A DNA stretch of 64,000 nucleotides from Lucifuga dentata (GCA_014773175.1 VXCM01000987.1:62001-126000), one strand, 5' to 3'; positions 25,663 to 39,576 are shown, counted from the first letter of the stretch. Translations and numbers: made by a program. The notes: generated by a model not told the origin, from the sequence alone.

Positions 25663-26658
25663 TTAATCATTCTTGCCAGCAATATCGGATGCGTTTTTTC
25701 TCATTGGATAAATGGCTCCAAATTTTAGATGATTAAAAATATGTGTGGCTCCTGTGGAGTTGGCAATATCGCCTCCATTTTCACAGCCCTTGACTTTCTC
25801 TCCAGCTGCTAATCATAGCCTCTGTACCATCCACACCTAGTTAGTGAGAGATGTGGTAGCTGTTGTTTGTTTCATGTCTAGTGACTACATCCTCACACAG
25901 ACATCCTTGTCCTTTTAATTGAGCTGTAAACCAGAGCGCCATTCAGCTTTATATACTGTACATGTTTCCTCAGCTGACAGGGAGCAGAACCAGGAGGTTC
26001 CCCATATGAAAAGCTCTGACCTTTCTTTTGTGGTGCAATCAAATGGGCTGCCTTGGTCCTTGGCTCTGAATAATTAATTCCTCCCCTCAGTAGGAGTGTT
26101 TGCTAAACAGTGGGGTCCTCGGCAGTTCACTTTTTCTGCACCACTGCCACTGCACCCGAGGGGAGAGACAAGTGTACGCTTTAGTCAGACTTAAGATGTG
26201 CCTTCTGTTTTCAGAGGAAAGAGAGACAGTTAGAAGATACTGGAAAGCGTCTCTTTTTCTTTTTCCTCCACTGAGCAAAGAACCACATACAAAGAAAGGT
26301 AGTGAGCAAACTGCATAATTCTCGCTTCTTTTATGGGATTTAAAAAAACAGCAGGATTATTTGTTGTCAGTGTTAGTTTGAAATGGGCCTCATTATACTT
26401 TTTTTTTGTCAAGAGATTAAGCTCACTATTTTGGTAATGTGTCTAAATTTCTGTGTAACATCCATTCATGTGCCAGTAACAAAAACAACAAGAGGTTAAA
26501 TTCACAAGAATCATGGAGAATTTTGTTTGCAGGGCAACCCACACCAAACCACAACCACTAGCTACTCCTGCTACGCCATCCTTCTAAACCAATCCACTCT
26601 GAGGAGGGCCTAACGTAACGCCCCCTACTGCCTTTGCCTCGTAACAGCGTCATTTCCA

Positions 26659-26789
26659 CCCACTCTTTCATCATGGTTAGAGGAGTATATATTGTAGGGA
26701 GATGCTCCTGAACCGTCCTCCACNCCCACTCTTTCATCATGGTTAGAGGAGTATATATTGTAGGGAGATGCTCCTGAACCGTCCTCCAC
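26659..26789 (+). repeat. 65-bp exact direct duplication around N (26724), likely assembly artefact
   Basis: Bases 26659-26723 are repeated exactly at 26725-26789 with a single N between. An exact copy on both sides of a one-base gap is best explained as two contig ends that overlap but were not merged. Confidence 0.9.
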
Positions 26790-26854
26790 TGGCAGTGTGT
26801 GTGACAGCCTCTTTGATCTCACCGTGAGCGGCTGAAGCTCCAGGAGAAATTATC

Positions 26855-26857
<3 letters not shown>

Positions 26858-26895
<38 letters not shown>

Positions 26896-26902
26896 NAGAG
26901 AG
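26858..26902 (+). repeat. (GA)n microsatellite with one-base gap (N at 26896)
   Basis: The GA array is interrupted only by an N; the true length is uncertain because a contig join falls in the array. A shorter TG array follows at about 26978-26993. Confidence 0.95.
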
Positions 26903-27229
26903 TGGGAGGGAGAGGGAAAGTGAGGAGGTGGGTGCTATGTAAATGCTGTGATGCTGTGAGTGCATCTCTGCATGCATGTGTGTGTGTGTGTGTATGCGTG
27001 CATGTTAGCATGGTTACGGCCTTCCACTTAGATGTGTTTATTATTTAGTGCTCATGGATCCAAAAATAAACAAACAAAATAAACAAAAATGCATATGTCA
27101 GAATATTTATAAAATGATTGCATTCTTTCAAGGCATTTTTGCACGATATAAAAATAGAGTTTTGCTTCTGTGGTAACTTTTTTTTCCTCCCCAGAATAAT
27201 CAGTTTTCTGTGGTGCACAAATATCTAGC

Positions 27230-27420
27230 TCAGTTTATGCAGGGGCCAGTAGGACTTAATTAGAAGAGAGAATTAGATAATGTCTGCTTAAATTCATGAA
27301 AGCTTCATTTCAGCTAAATACTGATGAAGCCGTGGAATTAGTAGTGATCCAGCTGGTTACGAAGGTTTTTGTGCATGTAAGCTATGGATTCTGTCACTGA
27401 ATCCAAATAATAACCTATAT
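27230..27420. other. candidate conserved noncoding element (weak)
   Basis: Low-repeat sequence with CTTAATTAGAAG and GAATTAGATAAT in close succession (homeodomain-type cores) and a GGAATTAGTAG further right. No frame is supported. Confidence 0.22.
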
Positions 27421-27728
27421 TATCATCACCAAACACCAGATGATCAAATGTATTCCTGCTGAACAGCAATTGTGTATATATGGAGTATCTGTCATCACGG
27501 TATGCTGAAATAATCATGCACTTCTTTATTCAAAACTAGTTTAATTTTTTCATCTGTGACTCATCAGTTACAGGAAAATAAACAAAATTTTTGACATGCA
27601 TTTCAAGCAATGCTGACACATTTCTCTGAGTTATGTTATTTTCTTCATTGTTTTTCCTTCTCCATCATCAATCAGCTTTTTCCATCATCATCATAATCTT
27701 TTTCTGCTTCTTCCTCAGAGTAGTGATT

Positions 27729-27753
27729 CCCCCCCCCCCCCNAAAAAAAAAAA
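27729..27753 (+). repeat. poly(C)/poly(A) junction at N (27742)
   Basis: Thirteen C, an N, then eleven A. The homopolymer change occurs exactly at the gap, so the local sequence is unreliable. Confidence 0.93.
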
Positions 27754-28844
27754 CCCAAACAAAACATTTTCACTTTCATTCCAGTATGTTATATTCTTTG
27801 AATCACAAGATGTGGATCCTTAACAGCATCATTGTTAGACATGGAGGATACAGTAATTGCTGAATGCTGAAGGAAGTTTTTATTTTTCCAAGTGATAATG
27901 AGTGTATTCCACAATATCTCATGAGCACACGCTGGTTCATGGTAATGAAGATACCCTGTACTAAATAGTATATCTCATCACCATAAACATTCATGTGTAA
28001 TGCCTATTGAAAAGAGGAGAATGTCAATCACACGAAACATGCAAAAAAAAAATAAAAAATAAAAATCTTTACATACCCTGTTAGTGATGCTGAAAGTGGG
28101 AGACACTTTTTTTTTTTTTAATTAAATTGAAGCTGAAATTAATGAGTCAAGCTGAAAGAGTTTCTTCTGCAGTTTTAAAAGAATTGAAATAGATTTTGAT
28201 CGACCTACTTCTAATTCATAAACCCATAAATCTCTCAGAACAATACTTCTATAGCATGCCAAAAGACAGATGAAACTATAAAATATTTTCCTTTAAAAGA
28301 CCTTCTTTCCAATGAAAAAAGAAAAAGAAACCAGGAGATCATAAAGCAGTCTGCTGCCTTTTATAAAACTGGAAGAAATTGCTCCATGGCACATCTGCAT
28401 ATGAAAAATTGCAGTGTAATGAAGACATATTAGGCCTTAGAAATAATATTATGGGTGAGGGGAGAGGGTTGCTCTTTCATAGGAAGATCAGAGATGTGGC
28501 TGTCTTCAGGGTTGAGTTTTAGTCCTGATCTCATCTGTTTGGCATGAAGGGGGAGCTGTGGCTCCTCCTGTCTGACCAAGGTTACAGCTCTTTGCTGCAC
28601 TCAGCGCCTCACACATTTTCTCACACTTTTCTGGCTGCGCTGTGCCACATTGATTTAAATGTATCTGTTGAGGGGAAAATAATCAATGCAAATTCCCTGG
28701 CAGCTCAGCCAACAAATAAGACATGTCTGATTCATCAAGTGGACATTACTATAAAGACCACTCTTTCTCCTTTGTCCCATTTCTCTCTCTCTCTCTCCCT
28801 CTCATACACCACCTCTGGTCCACTTTACACTTTGCTCCTTTCCA
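27754..28844. other. noncoding stretch, nothing recognised
   Basis: A/T runs near 28041-28065 and 28109-28124 and a short CT-rich patch at about 28783-28804. The 111-codon plus frame at 28544-28879 runs into the CT patch and an assembly gap region and has no domain. Confidence 0.5.
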
Positions 28845-28967
28845 CCTCTCCCTGTCTGAAAACTCTTAGCACAAATTAGTGGAAGGAGGTTTTTGCTCTC
28901 AGTGTNCCTCTCCCTGTCTGAAAACTCTTAGCACAAATTAGTGGAAGGAGGTTTTTGCTCTCAGTGT
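28845..28967 (+). repeat. 61-bp exact direct duplication around N (28906), likely assembly artefact
   Basis: Bases 28845-28905 recur exactly at 28907-28967 with one N between them. Confidence 0.9.
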
Positions 28968-29641
28968 TTCTGCAAAAACTACCTATGGAATGCAGCCATT
29001 TGATTAAGGTAGGTGAAAATATACTCATTGCAATTTTTAAGCAGCTGTTTTTTATTTATTTTATTTTTTTCTCTAATAATTATTTTAGGACAGTGGTGAA
29101 AGATATTGGCAACATCAAATTATTGAAAAAAAAAGGGTATTCATTTGTTCCCTTTTGTGAAAAATTTCTAGGATTAGTTTACTGAGATGCTTAATCCTAA
29201 ACAAATACAAATCCATTTATTTATTTTTTCAAGGAAGTTAATATGAAATCCATCTGTAATGTAGTTTTCTTAAACATATTAAAATGAAAGTAAGTCAACA
29301 TGTGGAGCAGGAAGGAAGTCTCACCTGACACCTAACCTTAACATTTTGTTTTGCTCCAGCCTGAACCTGGTCAAACGGTCTGACTCTAACAAGGGCAGAG
29401 TGTAGCCTGTGTATGTAAATTCACTACATGTGTGAGAGAAATAAAGGCAGGGGCTATTTGGAAATTCCTGTGTGATGAAAGGGAAAGAATATCCCCCAAA
29501 AAATGATTAATGTGGTGTTCAGGTACACAGAAGATTGAGTGATCCTGTCATCACACCATATGGTACCAATTTATTCCAGCAAGCATAAGGCAAACGCGGT
29601 GGAGGAGCTCTCACGACTGTGCCTACACCACTCCCAACTAT

Positions 29642-29644
<3 letters not shown>

Positions 29645-29699
<55 letters not shown>
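29645..29699 (+). repeat. (CA)n microsatellite, about 27 units
   Basis: A perfect CA array. The sequence just left, about 29570-29640, reads on the minus strand as GTCGTGAGAGCTCC and is faintly reminiscent of tRNA-like retroposon heads, but too little remains to call. A few imperfect GTTGGAT units lie at about 29771-29806. Confidence 0.97.
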
Positions 29700-29700
<1 letters not shown>

Positions 29701-29809
29701 AATTGTAATAAAAGAAAAACATTAGCAGATGAATCCTGAAGGGTGAGACAATACATCGTGTCCAAATCTGAGTTGGATGTGTTGGATGTTGGATCTGAGT
29801 TGGATTTTA

Positions 29810-31354
29810 ATTTAAAAAATGTATATTCTAGAAGTGAAGTCTCACAAAAAAAAAGGCCATAAGTCACTTCTGCAGTTAGGAGGTACTGTTAAGATATATT
29901 CATGTTATTATCTTATCATTATTATTATTGGCAATATCCTCCATCCCATTTCCTTTTTTTCATGCTGTGATAATTACATTAGCCACAATGATGCAGATCA
30001 TGTATATAGTAAATTAGAGAAAAAAATAAATACATACATACCTGAAATACATTAATGATGACTACCAGTAGAGAAAAATAGTCCTTCATTTTGATAAAAT
30101 GAAATGACTCATGTAATCTCTCTGTAGATGTGGAATTATTGAATCATACAAAATATCTGCACTTTTTATTTTGGATATTTTATCACTCATTTAAAAAAAG
30201 AAAAAAGAAGTCTGGTGGGAGACAGAGATGTCATTTGGGTCAGACAAGTTGTGGAATCAGACTGAAAGCTGCCACGTGAGTTTGTTTCTACATCTTCTAC
30301 CACTTAAAATAGAGGATTTCCCCAGATATTGACATGGGATTGTGAAATTATAAAATGTGTGTGTGAGACCTAAAAGGAAGTGAGCCAAATGCAACGTGAA
30401 TGATGATAATATTAATACTAATATACTAATACTATACTAATTTTTTTTTAAATTGTTGAAATGATTACAATGAGTAAGCAAATGGTGTGTTATTTGGATG
30501 AAAATGTGAGCAGCACACAATGATGTACAGCCTATGCAGTGCTTGACATTTGGTGACGTTTCTTGCACCATCAAATGCAGCATCTCTGAACCACGTGACT
30601 TCCATATCTCCTTCTAACGCTGCTCAAACATGCCTGTCAGCTCTCAGGTCTCCTATCTTGAGTCATAATCAGAAATGAGTGTTTTTGAAAATGCAGATGG
30701 CCATTGGCAGAGGAGAAACAGGTTAGGGAGCTGGACTCCTACCTCTTCTTTTTCGCTACCTTGTTATTTGTGGCCTCACCCCTGCAGGGCATGCTGACAG
30801 GAACTGATAAACCTCTTTATGGAATGAACTGAATTGGCTCCTATTATCCAAGGTGCAGAGCAGCTCAATGGTGGAAATAAAAGACTTTATCCACTGCCCA
30901 TCTGCCCACCAGTCACTGTCTGCCCAGTTTTTGCGATTCTGTGAAGCTTTGTCCCATTTTTGCTTGTAATAGCTGTGAATAGCTCGGCTTGAAAAACAAT
31001 GTGAATGTCTTTGGAGAGAAATATATTTTAGACAAATGCTTCATTTGAATCCTGGCCTAATAGTGAGTTTTTACCATGAAAAATAAATTGCAGTAAGAAA
31101 ATATTTTTAATATAACGGTGTAACTGCAATTTCGTTGTATGGGTATATATCTGGGCGTAGCTGTAACACTGAACAGAGAAACAGGATTTGCTTATACAGG
31201 AAAGGAGCCAGCTCTACAATGTTTGACTTGTAATCAAGGAAGTAAAACCGAGGAAATGTTTGAAAAGTCACTCTTGTGGCTTTTGGCCTTCCCGTCTGTG
31301 ATTCCACTGGAATCATATTATCCTGACATTGAATGATTCAGATACTTCTGTTGT
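29810..31354. other. noncoding stretch, nothing recognised
   Basis: Contains a short ATACTA-type patch (about 30410-30440). Frames are below 80 codons and no element is recognised. Confidence 0.5.
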
Positions 31355-31483
31355 AGTTAAAAGGTACTTTTATCTAGTAATACAGGACAGAGTTTAAAAA
31401 AAAAAAAGGAAAACTAGTNAGTTAAAAGGTACTTTTATCTAGTAATACAGGACAGAGTTTAAAAAAAAAAAAGGAAAACTAGT
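31355..31483 (+). repeat. 64-bp exact direct duplication around N (31419), likely assembly artefact
   Basis: Bases 31355-31418 recur exactly at 31420-31483; each copy contains the same A12 run. Confidence 0.9.
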
Positions 31484-31860
31484 GCTCATAGAACTATTTG
31501 CATGTATCTTGTTGACTGTGGTCTGCATGTTAGTCTTTATTAAAACATAATTCAGTGAGATCCTGCACAGTCAGCAAGCATAAAATAAATGTAATCCCAA
31601 AGAGGTAATGATTTTTAGTTTATTCATGAATTTCTGGTATGAAGCTCCCATGTAATGTAATTTACTTCATGTATTTATATTTTTAAAAAAATGTTTGTTT
31701 GTTCATTAATACTCAGTCTTGATGGATAGGTAGAGGATTAGTGCAGATCATACAATTCTGTTGTTTTGTCTCCTTTTAACAACTTTTTTGGTGTAGCAAT
31801 TCTAAATATTGCCCATATTTCTTATATATCTTACCCCTTTTCACATTTGAGACACCACAT

Positions 31861-31897
31861 TTAAAAAAAAAAAAAAAANTTAAAAAAAAAAAAAAAA
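31861..31897 (+). repeat. duplicated TT-A16 around N (31879)
   Basis: The same 18 bases, TT followed by sixteen A, stand on each side of the N, again suggesting an unmerged overlap. Confidence 0.92.
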
Positions 31898-32329
31898 GCT
31901 ATCCAGACTGGAGAAACCTATACGACTTTCTGTCATGAGTGGTGTGACAGTTATCCAATTTTGGAAAACAATAAAAACAAAACTTATTAACTGTGTTATT
32001 CAACACTGCCTTCTCTGAGCTAAACCATGTAACTATGAATTACTCCTATATGTTTATAGTGTGACAGTCGAAACTGCCTTACTTTCACCACTTCTCAACA
32101 GCTACAACATTATTTTGATGTTCTGCAATCTGTCAGTTTCACCATAACTCCTTTCTCGTAGCATTTTTGGAGTCCTTTACCCCACCAGCTGAAGTCAGGT
32201 TCAGCTAGATTTGTTTTTGATGCAGTTCTAACAAATGGGTTTGCAGGAAATAATAGATAAAAAGAAAACCTGTTCAATAAAACTTATTAAGGAAGAGAGA
32301 AGTGGATATATATAATATGTGTGTGTATG

Positions 32330-32333
<4 letters not shown>

Positions 32334-32384
<51 letters not shown>

Positions 32385-32396
32385 TATATATATATT
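32334..32396 (+). repeat. (TA)n microsatellite
   Basis: TA array with two phase breaks near 32376-32380, preceded by a GTGTGTATGTATG lead-in and followed by GAGAGAG. Tyr-Ile repeat translations are artefacts. Confidence 0.97.
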
Positions 32397-33479
32397 TAGA
32401 GAGAGTGAGAGTATTACTAACTTGAATAACTGGAGGTTTGTGTGTGAGCTTGTATTTTGGCTTTTCTGCTTGAGTGTGAGTGGATATGGTGGCATGTGAT
32501 GGTGGTGAATAAGTATAAGATAATTAGACAAAGAAAAGGGAATAGAGGCCAAAAGCAAGAGGTCAGAATCTGTAAGATGGGAGTAGTTCAATATCTGCAG
32601 CAGAATAAAATGAGACTCTGGAGCTTAATACTAACAGATTGGGTGAAGGAGACAACACAGATCAACACAGATTTGTTGTGACTGTATTATCCATATAAAA
32701 ATACTGAGATCTTACATGACAGTTTAAGCATACTACATTAAAAACATATGGATGCCTTAAGGCTACACATGTTTAGTCATTCTAATGCTCACTAAATGCA
32801 GGAGAATCAGCTGCTAAGTGATTTGTGTCTTGTTATTTTGTGGTTTGGAGCCAGTTTGATATCCCAGAGGTTTACTTTTAATGTTCGTCACTTCATCAGT
32901 TCTGGATCATTCTGGAATAAATTGAGCAGAATATAGTTTACAGCTTTATGATCATTGAGATGCAAAGAAGTCGTATCCTTGATTATGGGGCTTCTGAAAG
33001 TAAGATATCAGCACTTCATGGCTACTAAGGGTTGCAGACTCTCTTAAGTCAAAGGTTTTTAGTGATTTGGAAGCGTCATTTGTAAAGCTGTGTGAAATAA
33101 CATGAGTCCAAAGCTGGAGTCACCTTGAAAAAGTATGCTCAGAAGTGCTGTAGATGTGTAGTTGTTCCTTTGAAATGCATGAATATAGCATTAAGTTAAA
33201 GCAGGCTGTCTCTACTTTAAAGTCATATTTACAGCATTTTTTACAGCATTTTCAGCATAATTTTAAATCCAAAGAATTAAGTGTGCACAGCCAAACATAA
33301 AAGAAATCATCACTTTCCAAAAGCATTTGGAACTCACTGAGCATTCCTATTTTAACTTTAAGAAAATTCTGCTGCCATATGCCAAAATAATCGTTTTGGG
33401 ATCAAACTGGCTGTGATATTAAAAATGTTTTAATCTGTGCAATGCAGTGACATTATCTCATATTGCTGAACAAATTATG
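32397..33479. other. AT-rich noncoding stretch
   Basis: Nothing recognisable; frames are below 75 codons. Confidence 0.5.
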
Positions 33480-34190
33480 CTAACATGAATTATTGGTATT
33501 GTTTCAAGGAGCCATAGTCGGCTGTTATTATCACATCAAAATAATTGTGCTTTATTGGGTGTTGCATGGTATAATTAGCCTCAGTTTTCTTTGCAAATGC
33601 CACAAATTTACAAAGCCATTGGTGCTTTCATTTTTAATTATCACAGTACATTATTGGAAAAAAGGTTTAGGTGTTTAATATTTGTCAAAGGACTCATTTG
33701 CTAAAGGAGGGGAAGAGTAATTGATATCTTTGTATTGTCAAATGGCACCATGTCAGAGTTCGACCTGATACAAGAGATATCCTTGTAAAAAAATTATACA
33801 TATTGAATTTCACTTTCATCAGATGTGAAAATAATCTCTGGTGAAATGTCAGATTGTTCAAGGAGGCTTAAACCAGTTATGCTCACTTGATATTAGTGTC
33901 AATTGACTGCTTTAAGAGATATAGATGACACGGATCCAAATCCTCTAGAGGAGAGGTTTCGGCTCTGTGACAGGGATTCTCTCCCCCAAGCCAAGTCTAT
34001 AATGACTCTGTTTGCATGGGGAATGGAGCAAATAGTGCCAAAGATGGATGTTGAGTTTACTGTAGCTCTTTCTGTGGAGTGTTGGACTGCTTTAAGCAAG
34101 ATATCAAAGCCATCTGTTTGGGCCTACAGGCTGAGGCTGATTAATATAGCCATGGAACAAGAATGTCACAAAGGAACTAAAGTCTAAAGC
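33480..34190. other. candidate conserved noncoding element pair (weak)
   Basis: Two complex blocks (33480-33700 and 33890-34190) with few repeats. The first has GTATAATTAGCC and TTTTTAATTATC. The second carries opposing overlapping frames of 94 and 66 codons, the usual sign of chance frames in low-stop DNA. No domain was recognised. Confidence 0.2.
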
Positions 34191-37079
34191 AACAATCAGA
34201 ATATTTTTTGAACTCTTTGAAGAACTTAAAGCCGAACTCCAGCCATTCAAACATCCATCCTTGGCCTTGGTAGCTTCAGAAATGTACCTGACATGACTTC
34301 AGGTGATACTACTGTCATGTCTCATTATGAAGTGGGGAAAATGTGCTGAAGAAAACATGATTTAGCTGATTTCAGGGACACATTTTTGGAATATTGGCCT
34401 CCATAGGACAGTTTGAGAGCTCTGCACCCTGGCGAGAAAAATATGAACAGATCTACAATGAAACAAATGACATAATTTTGTTGAGAATTGATTTGTATGA
34501 AGGAAAAATATATTAAATTTGGATCCAGGAAAAGACAGGCAGGAGGGGATGGCAGGGTTTTTGTGAAGTAAGTAGCTCAGCACAAAAGTGCCACAGTGAG
34601 AAATTAAAATGTCATGTCAAATTTAAGTTGCCACAAAGTTATAGTTACTTAGCAATCAGTGAATTACCACATCAGTTATACTGAGCAATTTTAAAACAGC
34701 TTTCATCTTATTAGCATTTAGATGGGCATGCTAAATGGGATATTGCACAGGACACAATATAAAAGCAACACCCAAGTCATTGACTTTGTGCAAACCACTC
34801 ACAAATACATCAATAAAAACAATCATGAGTAGCCCAACTCTGCCCATCCTTGCCATTTGAATTATTTCAATTCAATTTAACTGCATTGTCCCACCCTTTC
34901 AAGTACCACAACAACATTGGAAGTGCTCACTGACTTTCTATTTTGGACTAATAATCCAGAAAACAGATTTCCCTTTCAGACCAGTAAGCTAAGCGTCATT
35001 GATAGTTAAAGGAAGACATTAGCATGAGTCGGTGGTTAATGACATTGTTTAATGGTGTGTTCACTTTGTTAATATGGCTGACAACACAGACACATTATGC
35101 TTACAACTTTGAGTTGTTGTGAGTTCAAAATGAAGAGTCACTTTCAAGGATAAGTTCACAAATTTTCAAATCAATTTCCCAAATGACTCCTTGCCTGGAG
35201 CGAAGTGTTCAGAGCAGGTGAACTTAGTGCAGACCGGGTTAAAAATACTAAGCTTGTGTAGTAGATCGTAATGGTGAACTGCTGAGATGTGTTCCAAAAA
35301 GACTCATTCAGTAAGACTGATTTTAGATATTAAGACAATAAATTGTTATTGGTTGAACATTTTTCCCCCAAAAACATACTCATAGAAATTTACACGTACA
35401 GTATATCTCACCTTTACATTGTTCAAAGCTTACAATTCCTGTCCCTGTTTTAAGTACTCGGTTTAATACAAAACAACTGAGGTTGTGTTTGTTTCTCCAA
35501 ATGTCCTGTATGACATAGAAATACACATGGAGAGCTTTGATGCTATAGCGAACTTTCCAGATAGCTCAAGTAATTAGTATAATCTCCCTAGGATGCATTT
35601 ACTCCTCATAGTTAATTATAAAAAATTCCCTCTTCATGATCTGCTATCTGCATAGATCAAATGTTCCAACTGCAATGAAAGATAGAAACATCTGTCATGA
35701 GTCTCTTTCTTCAGATTCCAGAGCTGGATGTGGTCATCAAGTGCTGCATTTCTTAGTTTTCCCGTTCTCAGATGGGTTCTCATTTTTAGCTCTAGTGTAC
35801 TTATATTTCTCTAATTGTGGGATTTTAGACTTGAATGCACTCCCCTTCCTTGAAACCCTTTTTCAAAGCATTCAGAGCCATTTTAAAAAGCGTGATGCAC
35901 TCAACCTTGAGAATGTATCAATAATTCAAACACATCATCCTCTCATGCTTTAGCAGTCTGAAATTGTGGAGACTGTGTCTGAGGGATAATATTGCACTCT
36001 GTCACATCTGACTAGCTGTCACCTGTGAGAGCATGGCTACACCCAGCTAATAAATGCATAGTCAAAGCAAGCACATTTTCATGATTTGCAGTACAGCAAC
36101 CACTGCCCTTAGCAGCAATCACGGCATTTCGATCTCACTATGCACTGATAGCAAATCTGTATGCACTGTTGGGGTGTCCTTGAGTATAAAAGTAATTCAG
36201 TCCTTGGATATTTGGACATTCTTGACCATTTACATAAACAAATACATTGTAAACACCATAAACTGCCCATACTTTAGATGTGAATGGAGAGAATAGGTGA
36301 ACATACCATGTGTGACTGAATATTCCGTGTTCCTTATATAATCCTGGTGATTTTGCTTGCAGTGATTCATTCTGGCATTTTCTTAGTACAGCACAGCCTC
36401 AAAAAAAAAATGGAGAAATTAACACAAAATGTGAAAAACAGATTTTGTCTCATAGATACAAATGAAATTCACTCGACCAGAAACCAATTGAACACTTTAA
36501 TTGGTCATTTAAATTTAGATGACTAAAACCATTCAAGGTCAATGTTAGGGCCATGTTTGGTCATAATTAAATAAGAAAAATGTACTCTGAAATAACAGAA
36601 TAGAAAGCTGACAACCCGTGGTTATCATAGGTGAAGTAATTGCACATCTCCAGCCACCACCTCGACCTTCAGTGCCCTTTATTTTTCACTCTGCTACTCC
36701 ATTATCAAACTACTTCCTGCTTCTAGCTCACCATTTGCACACAGAGCACTGCATTGCATTTAACTTCCACCAGATTTCATGAGAGTGGGCTGTTGCAGGA
36801 TCCGGTAACTAACTTCTGATTCTTTATTTAACTGAAACACTCAAGTACGATTTGAATTTTTATCAGATGTGATGCAGGTGTTTGGCTGTACTGTATCTGT
36901 AAAAGGCTATCAATGAATTTCCTCATGAAACAATTATATTCAATGATTCACCAATTGAAATGCCTAACAGCTCACTCTCTCAAACTATCAATATTTAAGT
37001 TCAGAAAATCATTCATCTGTTATCATTTTCAGCCATGAGATGGCAACCGATTTGACTTGATTCTTCAAATTAGTTTCAT
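34191..37079. other. noncoding stretch, nothing recognised
   Basis: Includes a 105-codon plus frame (35636-35953) without domain or splice context. No repeats beyond short A/T runs. Confidence 0.5.
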
Positions 37080-37440
37080 TCATCATCATGGTTGAAAATA
37101 AATACTAATGTTCTTGATCAATTTGGCTCCCTCCCAGTGACTCCTGGTACAAGATAACAAACATGGATAATTAGTAGATATGAGAAATCATTACCCACTG
37201 TTAATCAGGGTGGAAGTGTGTGTCGTTCATTGTCATTTCAATATCGGCACACTGAGAGAAGAATATTTCACTGAAGTAATGTAATCAGAGATTTCTATCT
37301 CTGAGAAGTTTTGGCTCAATTAGTCCTCCTGAACACTCAAGACTGAGTGCCGCACTAATTTTATCCTCTGCTCAGCACCTGCAGTGCAGTCAATGTGCTC
37401 TCTCCCAAATTTTAATAAGAAAATATTTATAAGTCCTATC
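37080..37440. other. candidate conserved noncoding element (weak)
   Basis: Low-repeat complex block including GGATAATTAGTAG and CACTGTTAATCAGGG. No open frame of note. Confidence 0.22.
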
Positions 37441-38999
37441 TAGGCATAGGTTATTTTGCAAAGTGATAGAATTTTGAGGAATCGGTATTGTCATGATTAT
37501 TTAGGGAAATTCAGGAGAAAGTGGAATGTCTGCAGGATGATAAACACATTAAGTAGATAAGATCAAACATAAACAATCAATGTGGTCATTTGCAGAGAGA
37601 GCAGCAATATTCATCTTTGTCTATTTGATAATCTTGTTTAGTCTCCTTGCAACAAACAGTCCTGAAAATGAACAGTCACAGCAAGATAATAGCATTTAGT
37701 TTTACTGAGGACGTGCTCTGCCTCCCTTGGGCTGAAAGATATTTGGATGGCCACATGAAAAATTGCCCCAAATTCTGACCAATGAATCGTTTTACACATG
37801 CTTTAATGCATTTCATAAATAATCTGCCTGAGAAGGTAATTAGTGCAGGTGTTTACACATATTTCTGCCATCAGGGTGCACAGTAGGATCACAGTTGGCT
37901 GAGTGAGTTTTAGGTTATTAAATTAGGCCCAAGGTAACAGGAAGAAAGATGAGCTACAGTTGGGCAGGTATGAGAAACAACATGTTTCCCTATTCATCAT
38001 CCAAACAAAAAAATACATATTCAGGAAATTATGCAGGTTCAGGTTTTCTTCCACAGGAGGAACAGCTTCAGCTTGTTTGCATAATCAGGCCTGTATGCAG
38101 AAAGATTGTTCATATTCAGGAGGGGTCAATAGCACCGAGACATCTCCCTGGGGGGGTTTTCCAAAGACTGAGCAAGAGTTTGACTTTGAACTTCGCAGGG
38201 CTGTGCCAAATAGAGAAGTAAATTATCCTCATCATCTTTACAGCGGTAATGCACTAAATGATTTAGTTCACAGAGCGTAAGATCATTTGTGAGACCTGCT
38301 TTTTTTTTTGTTTTGTTTTGTTTTTTTGTTTACTATTGTCTCGCGAAACTTCCTTTTTAGTGAAACGTATTCTTGAGCCACATGTAAGATCCTTCTGTGT
38401 CTCTGTCCAACAACACAGCAACCCGTCTGTCACTTTCCTTAACAGAGATTGCTTGTGACCTTCATGTGCTGTCTTCTGGATTCATAGTATGCCCTGTTGC
38501 AACTGCTGTTAAAACATGAATGCTTCTCGGTGTTGTGTACGGGCAATGACAGGTCTTTCCCTGGGGTGAATCTGGTTGCACCTCTGCCCTCACCTCTTTA
38601 GGCCAGACACAGAGCAGCAGGCACTTTATTGACTCTTACTTTTCAACTTAAAAAACTGCTTTTGACAATGAATGTTTATAGTTGGTTTGTAAGAGTTTTG
38701 AGCATCACAGTCACAAAAGACAATAAATGTAAGTAATACTTGGATCAAAACCCGACACATCAATAACACTACAGTAAAGTGTGCTCAAACCAGTGATATT
38801 TGTGACAGAGTGTGATGTTTTGCAAGTTTATTAAAGGTTTGAAAATAAAAGTTGTTCCATTGTGACCTCAAGATGCCTTCAGATTCGCCTGAAAATTGTC
38901 ACAAAGCTGTTTTCTCGTATTAGGTGTATAAACATCAAGTGTTTATTAACACTCCTCTCTGAACTTGAGTCACAGAGTTGCTTCATTTCACAAATGACA
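37441..38999. other. noncoding stretch with T-rich patch
   Basis: A T/G-rich run lies at about 38301-38331 (TTTTG-type units). Two overlapping plus frames of 90 and 106 codons at 37949-38280 lie in different phases with no domain. Confidence 0.5.
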
Positions 39000-39265
39000 T
39001 TGAAGTGATCAGCAGTGGGCAGCAGGAAGGTCATGGGTTTGATTGCTGGCCTGGTCATTTCTGAGCAGTTCATTTTCTCCCTTTGATCCTGGCAGTGTTG
39101 CGTGGGAGCTCTGGTTTCCTCCCATATTTCAAAGGAGCTGATGAAGTGTGAGTGTGTCCATCTATCTTTGTTAGCCTGACATGCTGGCAACAAATCCAGG
39201 ATGTCATAGATTGGGAAAGGCTGAAGCCCTTGTAACGGCGAATAGGGGAAACTGGAAGAGATAAT
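39000..39265 (+). mobile_element. degraded fish-type retroposon (SINE or LINE 3' part), plus orientation
   Basis: GGTTTGATTGC at 39036-39046 resembles a pol III B-box (GGTTCGATTCC). It is followed in the expected order by TTCTCCC, GCGTGGGAGCTC, GGTTTCCTCCCA, TGTGAGTGTG, GTTAGCCTGACATGCTGGCAA, CCAGGATGT and GGGAAAGGCTGAAGCC. This succession matches, from memory, a very common dispersed repeat of fish genomes. The copy is heavily mutated, and I do not assign a library name. Confidence 0.6.
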
Positions 39266-39576
39266 CGGCTTTAGTTTGATGGTGGTTAACAGTAATGTTT
39301 ATTGACAGAATGTTGATTTGCAAGTTGGACACCCAGTGGTGAAATTTATACAGCTGGAGCTAATGGGCTGAAAAAGTAGGGCTAGGCTAATTAAAAATCT
39401 ATAAGTTACTCTGATATCATAAAGCTATTTCATAGCGAGACATTGTCTTATTTCAGATCAGTTCAGGTTTGTTGTCATTATATCCTTGCTGACAGTCAGC
39501 CGCCTCCAAACAGATCAAATCACATTTACCTGAGTGCATGGCTCTACTATTAATTCTTAAAAATTCCTCCTCTCTC

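Noticed and set aside
26659..26789. True tandem duplication
   Set aside because: An exact copy on each side of a one-base N, with four further sites of the same size, points to unmerged contig overlaps.
29570..29640. tRNA-like SINE head next to the CA array
   Set aside because: Only a few words resemble one; there is no A-box/B-box pair and no tail.
32274..32591. 105-codon frame with Tyr-Ile repeats
   Set aside because: It runs through the TA array; the non-repeat part shows no domain.
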